Shown: positions 1 to 8,447, numbered from the stretch's first letter. The stretch is 64,000 nucleotides of DNA from Bin87 sp034420475 (GCA_034420475.1 DAOULH010000011.1:13558-77557), one strand, 5' to 3'. Translations and numbers: made by a program. The notes: generated by a model from the letters alone, not told the origin.

Positions 1-2
1 GC

Positions 3-239
3 ATCAGCCTGTGTTGGGATGACAGCTGGCCCCGGGTGTATGACCCGGCCACCCAAACCTACGACCGGAATTGGCGGGCGGAACAAGCCTATGCAATCGC
101 GGTCCGGGATCAGCGGGACGCGGCGCGCGAAGAACGCGACGCCGCTCAGGCGGAAGTCGAACGGCTGCAGGAACTGCTGCGCCGGAGCAACGGCGAAGAA
201 AATGAAAATGAAACTGAAGGAGATGCCACGCCATGCTGA
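3..239 (+). CDS. Uma2-family endonuclease-like protein, C-terminal part only
   Basis: The reading frame is open from the left window edge, so the N-terminal PD-(D/E)XK-like domain lies outside. The visible part begins with SLCWDDSWPRVYDPATQTYD and continues into a charged coiled coil rich in R, A and E. The other Uma2 gene at 35835-36542 ends in the same way (GLLGWHDPATGQH followed by a coiled coil), which is the basis for the call. The stop overlaps the start of the next gene by 7 nt, so the two are probably co-transcribed. Function is unknown; Uma2 proteins are predicted restriction-like nucleases that are often amplified in cyanobacteria and Chloroflexota. Confidence 0.6.
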   Translation: MSLCWDDSWPRVYDPATQTYDRNWRAEQAYAIAVRDQRDAAREERDAAQAEVERLQELLRRSNGEENENETEGDATPC

Positions 240-769
240 CCGACCCGCAGGAATTCCTGCGCTACTTTGACGGCATCCACCGCCGCACGGTGCGGGACAT
301 CCAGGCCCTGCCGGCTCCCGCCGAGTCGTGGGCGCCGCCGGCGGGCGAGGGCGAGAACGCGTGGAGCATCGCCCAGATCGTGCATCACATCTGCGAGTCG
401 CGGATGTACTTCGCACGGGCCTACCGCAATGAGGGGTGGCTGTACGACTGGGAGGTGCCCAGCACCGCGTCGCTGGACGATTGGGTCCCGGCGCTGGATG
501 CCTCGGCAGCGGAGTTTCGCAGCCGCATCGAGGGCACGCCCGCGGACTGGCTGACCCGTCGCATCAAGATGATCGACACCGACGGGATGCTCAGCGGCTG
601 GCGGATCCTGATGATGCTGGTGGAACACGAGGTGCATCACCGCTCGCAGATCGACACCTACGCCGGTATGCAGGGCTGGGACGTGCCGCAGATCTACGGC
701 CGGACCCGCGAGCAGATTGACGAGTTGCAGGAAGGGCAGCGGGAACAGGCGGGATCTACCGACGATTAG
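233..769 (+). CDS. DinB-like four-helix metalloenzyme family protein
   Basis: The 178-aa protein has the DinB/YfiT-type layout. An early helix carries WSIAQIVHHICESRMYF, and a late helix carries LMMLVEHEVHHRSQIDTY. The His residues in these two helices (first HH, then HEVHH) are the expected metal ligands of the family. Members are cytoplasmic metal-dependent hydrolases or thiol transferases of mostly unknown substrate. An AAGGAG-like ribosome site precedes the ATG, which overlaps the preceding Uma2 stop. The specific reaction cannot be told from sequence. Confidence 0.75.
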   Translation: MLTDPQEFLRYFDGIHRRTVRDIQALPAPAESWAPPAGEGENAWSIAQIVHHICESRMYFARAYRNEGWLYDWEVPSTASLDDWVPALDASAAEFRSRIEGTPADWLTRRIKMIDTDGMLSGWRILMMLVEHEVHHRSQIDTYAGMQGWDVPQIYGRTREQIDELQEGQREQAGSTDD

Positions 770-778
770 CGACTGCGA

Positions 779-1351
779 TCAGGGGTTGATCGCGCCGCTG
801 CGGTTCTGGACGATGAAAGTCTCGCGCCTTTCCAGGTAGTCGTCGACGAGGTTCAGCAGGGCTTGGGGGCGGTCTGCGGCGATGTCGTGGCCGGCGTCGT
901 ACACGTAGGCGACGTTGCAGTTGGGAATGTGGCTGCGGTAGATGCTGGGGGCCGTCGGGTCGATTGTGTCGTCCGCCTGTCCGAAGACGGCTAGGGTGGG
1001 GCACTGGATTTCGGCGAGGCGTGATTCCAGATCCTGAGAGGCGTCGGCCGGCTCGTCGGCGTGTCTAACCGCCAGGGGCGATACCAGGACCAGCGCCGTC
1101 ACACTGTCCGGAGATTGCAGCGCGTGGCGGATGGCCACCGACGCGGCGGACGAAACGCCGATCAGCCCGTATGGTCCGGACGTCAGCGGGGCCACCAGGG
1201 AAGCGATCTGCTCCTCAGCCCCGCTGCCCCAATTGTCCAGATGGGGTTCCAGCACCACCCATCGCTGCGCCAGGCCGTCGCGTAGAGCGGAGGAAGAATG
1301 GTCGAGTCCGTCGACGATGACGACGTTAGCGCGTACCGGTTCGGACGCCAC
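779..1351 (-). CDS. Small alpha/beta hydrolase
   Basis: The product is about 190 aa. I chose the GTG at 1351 because an AAGGAG motif (1360-1365) lies 8 nt upstream, inside the end of the preceding gene; a longer frame would overlap that gene extensively. The protein shows the alpha/beta hydrolase pattern: GLIGVSSAASVAIRHAL is the nucleophile elbow region (GVSSA, with Ser as nucleophile), CPTLAVFGQADDTIDP carries the acidic residue, and VYDAGHDIAADRP supplies the catalytic His. It starts 3 nt after the LLM oxidoreductase stop, which indicates translational coupling. The substrate is unknown. Confidence 0.7.
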   Translation of the reverse strand: MASEPVRANVVIVDGLDHSSSALRDGLAQRWVVLEPHLDNWGSGAEEQIASLVAPLTSGPYGLIGVSSAASVAIRHALQSPDSVTALVLVSPLAVRHADEPADASQDLESRLAEIQCPTLAVFGQADDTIDPTAPSIYRSHIPNCNVAYVYDAGHDIAADRPQALLNLVDDYLERRETFIVQNRSGAINP

Positions 1352-1353
1352 GG

Positions 1354-2457
1354 CTACAACTCCTTGAGGCGAGGCAAGACCTCGCGGCCGAACAGGTCGA
1401 TCTCGGCCATCACGTCGCGGTGGGTCAGGCTGGGCTGCTGGAAGAACAGGTCGATGACGCCGGTGCCGCACCGGTCGTGGTAGGCCTTGATCTGCTCGAA
1501 GACGGTATCAGGACCGCCGACGAAGGTGAGGCCGGGAGCGCCGCCCACGATGTCGCCGCTGGCGCTGCCGGCGAACACGTTGCGGTAGTCAACGTCCTGG
1601 CCGGAGCGGGAGGCCTGGATCACCTGGGACACCGAGGAGCGCAGCGCCATGCCGGGGGCGCGGCCCTCGTCGGTCTGCGCGTTAAACCAGTCCTGGGCTT
1701 CGCGGTCGGTTTCGGCCAGGTAGATGCTGCCGCGAAACACCAACTGGTCCGGTTCCGGCTGCCAGCCGGCCTCGTCGCACCAGTGGAGGTATTTTTCGGT
1801 GATGCCCGCCACCTGCTCCGAGGGCACGAAGGATACGCCGAGGCCCAACCCGTGCGCGGCAGCGTACTGCACCGCGTCGTCGCTGCGGGTGGCGACCAGG
1901 GCGGACGGGAAAGGCTGCTGCACCGGCCGAGGCCACACGGCCACGGTGCGGTACTGGTAATAGCGTCCTTCCCAGGAGAAGGGTTCGGGTTCGGTCATGG
2001 CCTTCAATATCAGGTCCATGCCTTCGAGGAGGCGGCCCCGGCCTTCCGAGGGGTGGACGCCGTAGACCTGGTCCTCGTTGGGAGTGCCGCGCAGGAAGCC
2101 CATCACCAGGCGGCCGTTGGTGATGTTGTCCAGCAGGGTCAGCTCTTCCGCCGCCCGGACCGGGTTGTTGAGGGGCAGCAGGGGGCCGAGCATGGCGATC
2201 TTCACCGACTTGCATCGCTCCGCCACCGCGGCGGCCATAACCGCGGGCGTGCCGGTGGCGATGCGGCCGGAGTAGTGGTGCTCGGAGAAGCTGACCCACT
2301 CGAAGCCCATTTCCTCGGCGAACTCGCACTCTTCAATGCCGTCCTGGTAGCTCTGCACCGAGGTCGTGGGGTCGCTGTAGGACGGCGGCGTGGGCCAGGT
2401 GGGCGGGAAGTCCCGCCGGTGGGCGTACCCCATGGCGCCGAGATAGGATGCTTTCAT
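1354..2457 (-). CDS. LLM class flavin-dependent oxidoreductase (luciferase-like)
   Basis: A 367-aa bacterial-luciferase-like TIM barrel. Family signatures are EEMGFEWVSFSEHHY near the N-terminus, LDNITNGRLVMGFLRGTP in the middle, and SWEGRYYQYRTVAVWPRP for the flavin-pocket region. Such enzymes use FMNH2 or F420H2 with O2 to oxidise or desulfonate small organics. The gene at 29400-30500 is a clear paralog sharing the start MKASY and the end LFGREVLPR. An AGGAGC ribosome site precedes the ATG. The alpha/beta hydrolase immediately downstream is probably in the same transcript. The substrate is not identifiable. Confidence 0.85.
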   Translation of the reverse strand: MKASYLGAMGYAHRRDFPPTWPTPPSYSDPTTSVQSYQDGIEECEFAEEMGFEWVSFSEHHYSGRIATGTPAVMAAAVAERCKSVKIAMLGPLLPLNNPVRAAEELTLLDNITNGRLVMGFLRGTPNEDQVYGVHPSEGRGRLLEGMDLILKAMTEPEPFSWEGRYYQYRTVAVWPRPVQQPFPSALVATRSDDAVQYAAAHGLGLGVSFVPSEQVAGITEKYLHWCDEAGWQPEPDQLVFRGSIYLAETDREAQDWFNAQTDEGRAPGMALRSSVSQVIQASRSGQDVDYRNVFAGSASGDIVGGAPGLTFVGGPDTVFEQIKAYHDRCGTGVIDLFFQQPSLTHRDVMAEIDLFGREVLPRLKEL

Positions 2458-2536
2458 GCTGCGATGCTCCTGCGATCCTTCCTGGCGTTGCCGCCAACGT
2501 TGCTATGCGGGTGCGCGTCAAGCGAGACTGACGACG

Positions 2537-2998
2537 TTAACGCTGGCCGCGCCGCTCCTCGAAGCTGGCGGTGATCGCCTGCTCGGCGCGCTTGCTGTGC
2601 TCGGCGATGAACTGTTCGAGGCGACGGATTTCGGCGGCAGTGTCCGATGCAGCGTCGTGCCGGGCGGTTTGTTGCTTCAATTGGCTGAGTTCCTTGCGGG
2701 CCTTGTCCACCTGCTCCACCGACTCCAGCGCAGCTAGTTCGTCCAGCGCAGCCTGCTTGATCGTAAGCACACGCCGGCGGTTCTCCTCGGCATCGCGCAG
2801 CCGCTCTTCGACCTCGCCCATGGCCGAGAGCGCCATTTCCAGCGGGGCGCGGCCGTAGATGGTCTGGCGGGGCAGCCGGCGCAACTGGGTGCGGAACTGG
2901 GCGATGCTGGCGTCCAGCTGTTCTTCCTTGTGGCGAATTTCCGCCAGGGAGAGGCGCAGGGCCGCCATGGCTTGTTGCAGTTGAGAAACGGAAGACAT
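2537..2998 (-). CDS. Hypothetical coiled-coil protein
   Basis: About 153 aa from the ATG at 2998. The protein is almost entirely helical and charged, with long heptad-like stretches: LQQAMAALRLSLAEIRHKEE near the N-terminus, and EERLRDAEENRRRVLTIKQ in the middle. It has no cysteine cluster, signal peptide or membrane segment. Resemblance to a named family is not evident. The upstream ribosome site is weak, so the start is uncertain; an alternative begins about 19 codons earlier but would run through the hairpin at 3015-3038. Confidence 0.55.
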   Translation of the reverse strand: MSSVSQLQQAMAALRLSLAEIRHKEEQLDASIAQFRTQLRRLPRQTIYGRAPLEMALSAMGEVEERLRDAEENRRRVLTIKQAALDELAALESVEQVDKARKELSQLKQQTARHDAASDTAAEIRRLEQFIAEHSKRAEQAITASFEERRGQR

Positions 2999-3014
2999 GA
3001 TAGTAGATAAGCGT

Positions 3015-3038
3015 GGGGGCGAATGACTATTCGCCCCC
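3015..3038 (-). terminator. Terminator-like hairpin after the aminotransferase
   Basis: Perfect 9-bp inverted repeat GGGGGCGAA / TTCGCCCCC with a 6-nt loop, just downstream of the minus-strand aminotransferase stop (3059). There is no clean T-run, so it may act as a weak terminator or an mRNA-stabilising stem. Confidence 0.45.
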
Positions 3039-3058
3039 GACTGAGTTTCGTGCACGAA

Positions 3059-4174
3059 TTAACTCTTGAAGCCGACCTTGGGCAGCACGCGCTCCAGGGC
3101 TTCCAGGACCTCGGTGATGTCATCCTTGGTCACCCAACCCAAGTGACCGATGCGGAAGCAATGGCCGGTGAGCTTGCCCTGGCCGCCGGCCAGGACGACG
3201 CCTTCGTCTTCACGCATCATGGACATGAACCGGCCGCCGTCGATGTCCTCGGGCATCTTGATGCCGGTGACGGTGTTGGAGGCGCGGGATTCGTCGTTGG
3301 CGAGAAGCTCGAGGCCCAGGGCCTTGACGCCGGCGCGGCAGTAAGCGGCAACCTCGGCGTGACGCTCGTACACGGTCTCCAGTCCTTCGCCAATGATGTG
3401 GTCCAGCCCCAACCGCAGGCCGTAGAGCAGTGCGACGTTGGGCGTCCACGGGGTCTGGCCGCGGGACAGAGACCGTTCGGCGGCCATCAGGTCGAAGTAG
3501 AAGCGGGGCATCTTGGCGTCCTGATAGGCTTCCCAGCCCCGGGCACTGATGCTGATGAAGGCCAGGCCAGGCGGGATCATAAAGCCTTTCTGGGAGCCGG
3601 TGGCCACGAGGTCGCAGTGCCAGCCGTCCACCGGGAGGGGGATGCAGCCCAGGCTGCTCACGGCGTCAACCAGCAGCAGCTTGTCGAACTCGCCCTTGAC
3701 CACGCGGGCGATGGATTCCAGGTCGTGGGTAACGCCGGTGGAAGTCTCGTTGTGGGTGACGAGCACCGCCTTGATTTCGGAGTCTTTCCGGAGCTCGGCG
3801 CGGATGGCCTCGGGGTCGATGGCGTCGCCCCACTCGAAGTCCATGCGGGTCACGTCGGCGCCGTAGCCCTCGGCGATCTGCACGAAACGGTCGCCGAAAG
3901 ACCCAGCGGTGGCGGCGATGACCTTGTCGCCGGGGGACAAGGTATTGACCACCGCGGCTTCCAGTGCGCCGGTGCCGCTGGAGGTGAGGATATAGAGGTC
4001 ATTGTTGGTCATGAAGACCTGCTTGAGACCGGCGGTGGTGGCCTCGATCAGCTCCTTGAACTCGGGACCCCGGTGGTTGATCATGGGCAGGGACATCTCG
4101 TCGACGATGTCGTCGGGGATGGGAGTGGGACCGGGGGTACGCAGGTTCTGGGGCGCAATCTTGGTCAAGGTCAT
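3059..4174 (-). CDS. Class V aminotransferase (alanine-glyoxylate/serine-pyruvate type)
   Basis: A 371-aa PLP enzyme of the alanine-glyoxylate aminotransferase family. NLRTPGPTPIP at residue 10 is the characteristic start of the fold. TSSGTGALEAA binds the cofactor phosphate, D170 in LLLVDAVSSLG contacts the pyridine nitrogen, and K196 in ATGSQKGFMIPPGLAF is the Schiff-base lysine. FRIGHLGWV near the C-terminus is also typical. It likely transfers amino groups between serine or alanine and glyoxylate or pyruvate. Length is normal. It reads alone, with a TATAAT-like -10 about 120 nt upstream. Confidence 0.88.
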   Translation of the reverse strand: MTLTKIAPQNLRTPGPTPIPDDIVDEMSLPMINHRGPEFKELIEATTAGLKQVFMTNNDLYILTSSGTGALEAAVVNTLSPGDKVIAATAGSFGDRFVQIAEGYGADVTRMDFEWGDAIDPEAIRAELRKDSEIKAVLVTHNETSTGVTHDLESIARVVKGEFDKLLLVDAVSSLGCIPLPVDGWHCDLVATGSQKGFMIPPGLAFISISARGWEAYQDAKMPRFYFDLMAAERSLSRGQTPWTPNVALLYGLRLGLDHIIGEGLETVYERHAEVAAYCRAGVKALGLELLANDESRASNTVTGIKMPEDIDGGRFMSMMREDEGVVLAGGQGKLTGHCFRIGHLGWVTKDDITEVLEALERVLPKVGFKS

Positions 4175-4295
4175 TGGGAAAGCTCCTGGGAGTCACGCAA
4201 AGGCGCGAGGTCCGGTTTTATGAGGTGAATCAGTCCCCGGCATAGCGCGTGTTGGGACGGCGAATAACAGCGTGATTTGTTCACACGCAGCCATT

Positions 4296-4301
4296 ATTAT
4301 A
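4296..4301 (-). promoter_or_regulatory. Candidate -10 element for the aminotransferase
   Basis: TATAAT on the minus strand in the gap between the Uma2 gene and the aminotransferase start at 4174. No convincing -35 box is seen at the expected spacing. Confidence 0.3.
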
Positions 4302-4309
4302 GCAAGGAT

Positions 4310-4942
4310 TTACGAATCCGTTCCGGGCACGCCCGTTTCGTCGCCCTCGCTGCCGGGGTCGCCGAGCAGGAATTCGCCCACGGTCAGCACCACGTCAGGG
4401 AAGGCGCGGGGGCTGATCCGGCCGTCGGCCGGGACTATCCGGCTGCTCCGGTAAGCGCCATCAACCGGGTCGTGGAAGGCTTCGACTTCGCGGGCGGGTA
4501 CGTTGGCGATCCACACCTCGGGGATGCCGGCGGCAGCGTAGAGGGGTAGTTTCACGTCGTGGTCGGAACGCAGAGAGCTGTCTGCGATCTCGATCACCAA
4601 CAGCACGTCAGCCGGCGTGGGCCGGTTCCTGTGATAGTCCTCGCGGAGACGGACGATTGCGATGTCGGGTTCAGGAAGACCGTAATTGTTGAGGCGGACT
4701 GAGCTTTGTACGCGGACCCAGGCGCGGTCGCCTATTCGGAGGATCAGATCTTTGCTCAACCGGGTGGTTCCGTCTTCGTGGGGTGGTCCGATGGGAGGCA
4801 TTACGAATATTTCTCCGTCCAGCAACTCGACGCGCTCTTCTTCGGCCAGGATGCCGGCCTCGGCCATGGCGCAGTATTCTTCCACGGTGAAGCGGCGCCG
4901 GGTCGGCGCGGCGGTTTGTGCTGGCAAGGCGGTTGTCGTCAT
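4310..4942 (-). CDS. Uma2-family endonuclease-like protein
   Basis: A 210-aa Uma2/DUF820 protein. RRRFTVEEYCAMAEAG and ELLDGEIFVMPP are the family N-terminal signature. The predicted PD-(D/E)XK-like core is LPEPDIAIV, then VLLVIEIADSS followed by DHDVKLPLY. The N-terminal 35 residues and the C-terminal 60 residues are almost identical to the neighbour at 4952-5536, while the middle differs. It is the distal gene of a DUF1015-Uma2-Uma2 run with gaps of 16 and 9 nt. The cellular role of Uma2 proteins is unproven. Confidence 0.85.
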   Translation of the reverse strand: MTTTALPAQTAAPTRRRFTVEEYCAMAEAGILAEEERVELLDGEIFVMPPIGPPHEDGTTRLSKDLILRIGDRAWVRVQSSVRLNNYGLPEPDIAIVRLREDYHRNRPTPADVLLVIEIADSSLRSDHDVKLPLYAAAGIPEVWIANVPAREVEAFHDPVDGAYRSSRIVPADGRISPRAFPDVVLTVGEFLLGDPGSEGDETGVPGTDS

Positions 4943-4951
4943 GGCGTCACC

Positions 4952-5536
4952 TTATTCAAGGAGGAAGTCGCCCACGGTCAGTTCGACGTCGGGGAAGGCG
5001 CGGGGGCTGATCCGGCCGTCGGCCGGGACTATCCGGCTGCTCCGATAAACGCCGTCAACCGGGTCGTGGAAGGCTTCGACATGGCGGGCGGGTACGTTGG
5101 CGATCCAAACCTCCGGAATGCCCGCTTCAGCGTAGCGGGACAATTTGGCCTCACGGTCGCGCCGTAGCGAGCTATCGGATACTTCAACGATCAGTAGCAC
5201 GTCGGTGGGGGTGGGATGCGCCCGGTGGTAGCCGTCTCTCAATCGCAGCACGGCGATGTCGGGAACGGGTAGGTTCAGATCATCGAGCTGAACCGGGCCT
5301 TGAACCCGGACGCGAGCACGACCTCGCAACGAAAACTTGAAAAAATCATCGAATTGGTCTGTGCCGTCCGCGTGAGGTGGTCCGATGGGGGGCATGATGA
5401 ATATTTCTCCGTCGAGCAACTCGAGACGCTCCTCGGGATGAAAAATGCCGGCTTGGTCCATGGCAAGAACTTCGTCCACGGTGAAGCGGCGCCGGGTCGG
5501 CGCGGCGGTTTGTGCTGGGGCGGCGGTGGTCGTCAT
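4952..5536 (-). CDS. Uma2-family endonuclease-like protein, tandem paralog
   Basis: A 194-aa Uma2 protein with the core LPVPDIAVL, VLLIVEVSDSS and REAKLSRYAEAGIPEVW. It shares long identical nucleotide blocks with the downstream copy, especially over the region coding AFHDPVDG-YRSSRIVPADG, so the pair arose by recent duplication or is kept alike by gene conversion. The middle part, which covers DNA-facing segments in the family, has diverged. It lacks the C-terminal coiled coil found in the Uma2 genes at the left edge and at 35835. Confidence 0.85.
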   Translation of the reverse strand: MTTTAAPAQTAAPTRRRFTVDEVLAMDQAGIFHPEERLELLDGEIFIMPPIGPPHADGTDQFDDFFKFSLRGRARVRVQGPVQLDDLNLPVPDIAVLRLRDGYHRAHPTPTDVLLIVEVSDSSLRRDREAKLSRYAEAGIPEVWIANVPARHVEAFHDPVDGVYRSSRIVPADGRISPRAFPDVELTVGDFLLE

Positions 5537-5552
5537 GGCGTCACCTTGCGGG

Positions 5553-6836
5553 CTAGATGCTGCCGGAGAGCTGGTTGATCACCAACCCGGTGGGGAGTTT
5601 GGGGTAGAAGAAGGTGGACTTGGGCGGAAGGCGGTTGCCGGCGCTGACGATCTGGCGGAAGGGTTCCAGCGGGAAGGGCTTGAGCAGGATGGCCGCCTGC
5701 TGCTCGCCGACGTTGACCTGCTGGACGATGGCCGCCTGGTCGGGGCTGTAGTCGATGTGCTGGGCCAGGGCGTCTCCGAGTACCGGCAACAGCACCCGCT
5801 CCTGCAGCACCCACGCTTCGGATACCGCCAACTGGCCCCATGAGGTCCAGTCAATATCCGACCGCAGGGTGTGGATGGTTGGTGGGGCGTCGGCCCAGAA
5901 GACGGCGAAGCAGTGGGAGTTTTCGCCGATGCGGGCAACGTCGGCCACTGCCGCCTCGGGCGTGATGTCGGGGTTCAGGGGACGCGAGTCGAAATACTCG
6001 TCCATCCCGGCGCGCACGGCGTCAAGCTGCTCGGCCGACATGCCGCCGGCGACGCGGTGGTAGGGCAGCAGGAGCAGGCCGGGGTCGTCGAACTCGACCA
6101 GGGTCATCATCACGTAGTTGCTGGCGGCCGCGTCGTCGGTTTGCTCAGCGTCGGGGCGGCTGCGCCGGTAGCGGAGCGCGGCCTCGTAGCGATGGTGGCC
6201 GTCGGCGAGGAAGACGGGGCGACCGGCAAAGCTGTCGATGATGTTCGACTGGATCGCCGGTTCGCCGATGTGCCAGAACTCGGCGGTTCCGCCGGCGGGC
6301 GTGGCCGCGGTCGCGTCCGCAGGTACGGCGACGATGGCATCGAATATGCGTTGCAGGTCGCCGGCCGCGTCGCGGTACAGGGACATGATGGGGCTGAACT
6401 GGGCCTGGCAGGCGTCCAGCAGCGCCACCCGATCCAGCACCGACGGCTCGCGGGTGAACTCGTGGGGCAGAACGGAGCCGGCGTCGTAGTCCTCGACCAG
6501 CACGTCGGCGAACAGCCCCAGGTGCTGGTAGCGGCGTCCGCCAAAGTCGTAGGCGTGCCGCATCAGGTAGAAGGAGGCCGCGTCGTCCTGGCGTATGACG
6601 CCGTCGGCGAGCCAGCGTTGGAACAGTCCTGCGGCCTGCTGATAGCCGGCCTGCGGGTCCACCGGGTCCGGTTGCTCGCCGCCCTCGAGATGGACCGCGT
6701 TGTAGGGGCTGCGCTGCTGCAACTCGGTCTTCAGCTGCGGTCCGATCATGTCGTAGGGCGGGCAGATGACAGAGGACAGGTTGCCCACTGAGGTGGGATC
6801 GTAGCGGCAGCCGCGGAAGGGTTTGATGGTGGCCAT
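5553..6836 (-). CDS. DUF1015 family protein
   Basis: A 427-aa protein starting MATIKPFRGCRYDP with SVICPPYDMIGP close behind, the hallmark of DUF1015. Further family signatures are SVLPHEFT, FLADGHHRYEAALRYR in the middle, and LPPKSTFFYPKLPTGLVIN at the C-terminus. These proteins are conserved, cytoplasmic and of unknown biochemical role; in other bacteria they sit near serine or phosphoglycerate metabolism genes. Here the gene heads a run with two Uma2 genes. An upstream minus-strand TATAAT-like sequence (6871-6876) could be its -10. Confidence 0.88.
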   Translation of the reverse strand: MATIKPFRGCRYDPTSVGNLSSVICPPYDMIGPQLKTELQQRSPYNAVHLEGGEQPDPVDPQAGYQQAAGLFQRWLADGVIRQDDAASFYLMRHAYDFGGRRYQHLGLFADVLVEDYDAGSVLPHEFTREPSVLDRVALLDACQAQFSPIMSLYRDAAGDLQRIFDAIVAVPADATAATPAGGTAEFWHIGEPAIQSNIIDSFAGRPVFLADGHHRYEAALRYRRSRPDAEQTDDAAASNYVMMTLVEFDDPGLLLLPYHRVAGGMSAEQLDAVRAGMDEYFDSRPLNPDITPEAAVADVARIGENSHCFAVFWADAPPTIHTLRSDIDWTSWGQLAVSEAWVLQERVLLPVLGDALAQHIDYSPDQAAIVQQVNVGEQQAAILLKPFPLEPFRQIVSAGNRLPPKSTFFYPKLPTGLVINQLSGSI

Positions 6837-6957
6837 GGCAGGTTAGGCTCCGGGTTCTCGGTTGGGTTGCATTATACGATAGCGGGCCGGGTCGGCATTG
6901 GAGTGTGTCCCGTGGCTCTGCGTCGGCCGAGCAGACGGTGAAGCTCGGTGCGCATGG

Positions 6958-6963
6958 TATATT
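6958..6963 (+). promoter_or_regulatory. Candidate -10 element for the repeat protein
   Basis: TATATT 90 nt upstream of the chosen GTG at 7053. No good -35 is visible, so this is weak. Confidence 0.2.
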
Positions 6964-7052
6964 GCGAATAAGTAAGGACTGAGCGAGTACGACAAGTCGC
7001 GACCACCCGGAGCTTGGATCAGCTGTGCAAGCCGTATGAAGGGCAGGCTATC

Positions 7053-8441
7053 GTGAAAAAGGGATTACTGTTCAATGTTGTAGCGTTGCTGATGGCGCTG
7101 TCGTTGGCATGGGGCGGCCTGGCTGCGGCCGTCAGCGCCTACGGGACCGATGCCCCTTTGCAGGCCGCCGTGATTACGCGCGCGCCACTCTCGGCGGTTG
7201 ACGATGTTGATGAGGATGACGAGGGGGATGACGCTGTTCCTCCCACGGACAACGATGGGATCCAGACGCCGTACACCGACAACGACGGGGTAGACACCAC
7301 CGACAACGACAACATCGACACGCCATATACGGACAACGACGGTGTTGATACCCCCATCGTAACGGACGGCGATGGCACGGACAGCGACGGTATAGATACT
7401 CCACCCACGGACGGCGACGGGTTTGACACACCTTACACCGATGGCGATGGCGTGGACACCACGGATAACGATGGGATCGAGACGCCGTATACGGACAACG
7501 ACGGAGTAGACACCACCGACAACGATAACATCGACACGCCGTACACGGATAACGACGGGAACGATACGGTGGAGGACACCGACGATGATGGCACCGACAG
7601 CGACGGTATCAACACGCCGGCGACGGACGATGACGGGGTAGAAACGCCGTACACGGATGGGGACGGAGTGGATACCACGGACAACGATGGGATCGAGACG
7701 CCGTACACCGACAACGACGGCGTGGATACTACTGACAATGACGGCATCCATACGCCGTACACTGATAACGACGGTGTCGACACCCCCGTTGTGACCGACA
7801 ACGATGGCACTGACAGTGATGGCATAAACACACCGACAACTGACGGTGACGGTATAGAAACTCCGTACACCGACAATGACGGCGTGGATACCACCGACAA
7901 CGATGGGATCGAGACACTGTACACTGACAACGACGGCGTGGATACCACCGACAATGACGGCATCCATACGCCATACACTGATAACGACGGCGTCGACACT
8001 CCCGTTGTGACCGACAACGACGGCACGGACAGTGACGGTATAGACACGCCGACGACTGACAATGATGGGGTAAATACTCCCTACACCGACAATGACGGTG
8101 TGGATACCACGGATAACGACGGTATAAACACTGCAACCGCCACCGATAATGATGGTACGGACAGTGATGGCGTCAACACTCCAGCAACTGACAACGACGG
8201 TGTAGACACGCCCACGCCCTCGCCGGTGACACCCTCGCCGGTAACGCCCTCGCCGGTAACGCCCTCGCCGGTGACACCCTCGCCGGTGACGCCGTCGCCA
8301 GTAACACCCTCACCAGTAACGCCTTCGCCCGCAACGCCATCGCCCGCAACGCCATCGCCCGCAACACCCTCACCGGTAACGCCGTCGCCACAGACACCAA
8401 TTTCTGGCAGCGATGACTCGGATGACGACAGCGGCAGCTAA
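7053..8441 (+). CDS. Secreted Asp-rich repeat protein (DNDG repeats plus TPSPV stalk)
   Basis: I chose the GTG at 7053 because it gives a classic Sec signal peptide: VKKG, then the hydrophobic LLFNVVALLMALSLAWGG, and an AVSA-Y cleavage-like site. The mature protein is about 435 aa. Residues of roughly 60-385 consist of degenerate units of the type TDNDGVDTPYTDNDGVDTT. The Dx[DN]xDG pattern matches calcium-binding loops such as those in thrombospondin type 3 or dockerin-like repeats. Then come 12 copies of TPSP[VAQ] and an acidic tail ending DDSDDDSGS. No sortase motif or C-terminal membrane segment is present, so it is probably released or held by calcium or partner proteins. It is extremely acidic and has no cysteine after the signal. 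Confidence 0.7.
   Translation: MKKGLLFNVVALLMALSLAWGGLAAAVSAYGTDAPLQAAVITRAPLSAVDDVDEDDEGDDAVPPTDNDGIQTPYTDNDGVDTTDNDNIDTPYTDNDGVDTPIVTDGDGTDSDGIDTPPTDGDGFDTPYTDGDGVDTTDNDGIETPYTDNDGVDTTDNDNIDTPYTDNDGNDTVEDTDDDGTDSDGINTPATDDDGVETPYTDGDGVDTTDNDGIETPYTDNDGVDTTDNDGIHTPYTDNDGVDTPVVTDNDGTDSDGINTPTTDGDGIETPYTDNDGVDTTDNDGIETLYTDNDGVDTTDNDGIHTPYTDNDGVDTPVVTDNDGTDSDGIDTPTTDNDGVNTPYTDNDGVDTTDNDGINTATATDNDGTDSDGVNTPATDNDGVDTPTPSPVTPSPVTPSPVTPSPVTPSPVTPSPVTPSPVTPSPATPSPATPSPATPSPVTPSPQTPISGSDDSDDDSGS
7230..8213 (+). repeat. Degenerate tandem repeats encoding DNDG modules
   Basis: Nested repeats built from GACAACGACGG-like blocks that encode [DN]xDG plus TPYT or TT spacers. The larger units (module pairs ending VVTDNDGTDSDG) recur at several points, indicating higher-order duplication. 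Repetition is looser at the DNA level than at the protein level. Confidence 0.85.
8214..8393 (+). repeat. Twelve 15-nt tandem repeats encoding TPSP[V/A/Q]
   Basis: Twelve in-frame 15-nt units (180 nt) encoding TPSPV, with A in three units and Q in the last. Synonymous changes such as gtg/gta and ccc/ccg occur between units. Such Pro/Thr/Ser stalks are typically extended and often glycosylated. Confidence 0.9.
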
Positions 8442-8447
8442 CACTCC

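Noticed and set aside
7065..7967. Long open frames on the minus strand across the DNDG repeats
   Set aside because: They consist of simple repeats produced by the complementary strand of the repeat gene. The plus-strand frame has a signal peptide and ribosome site.
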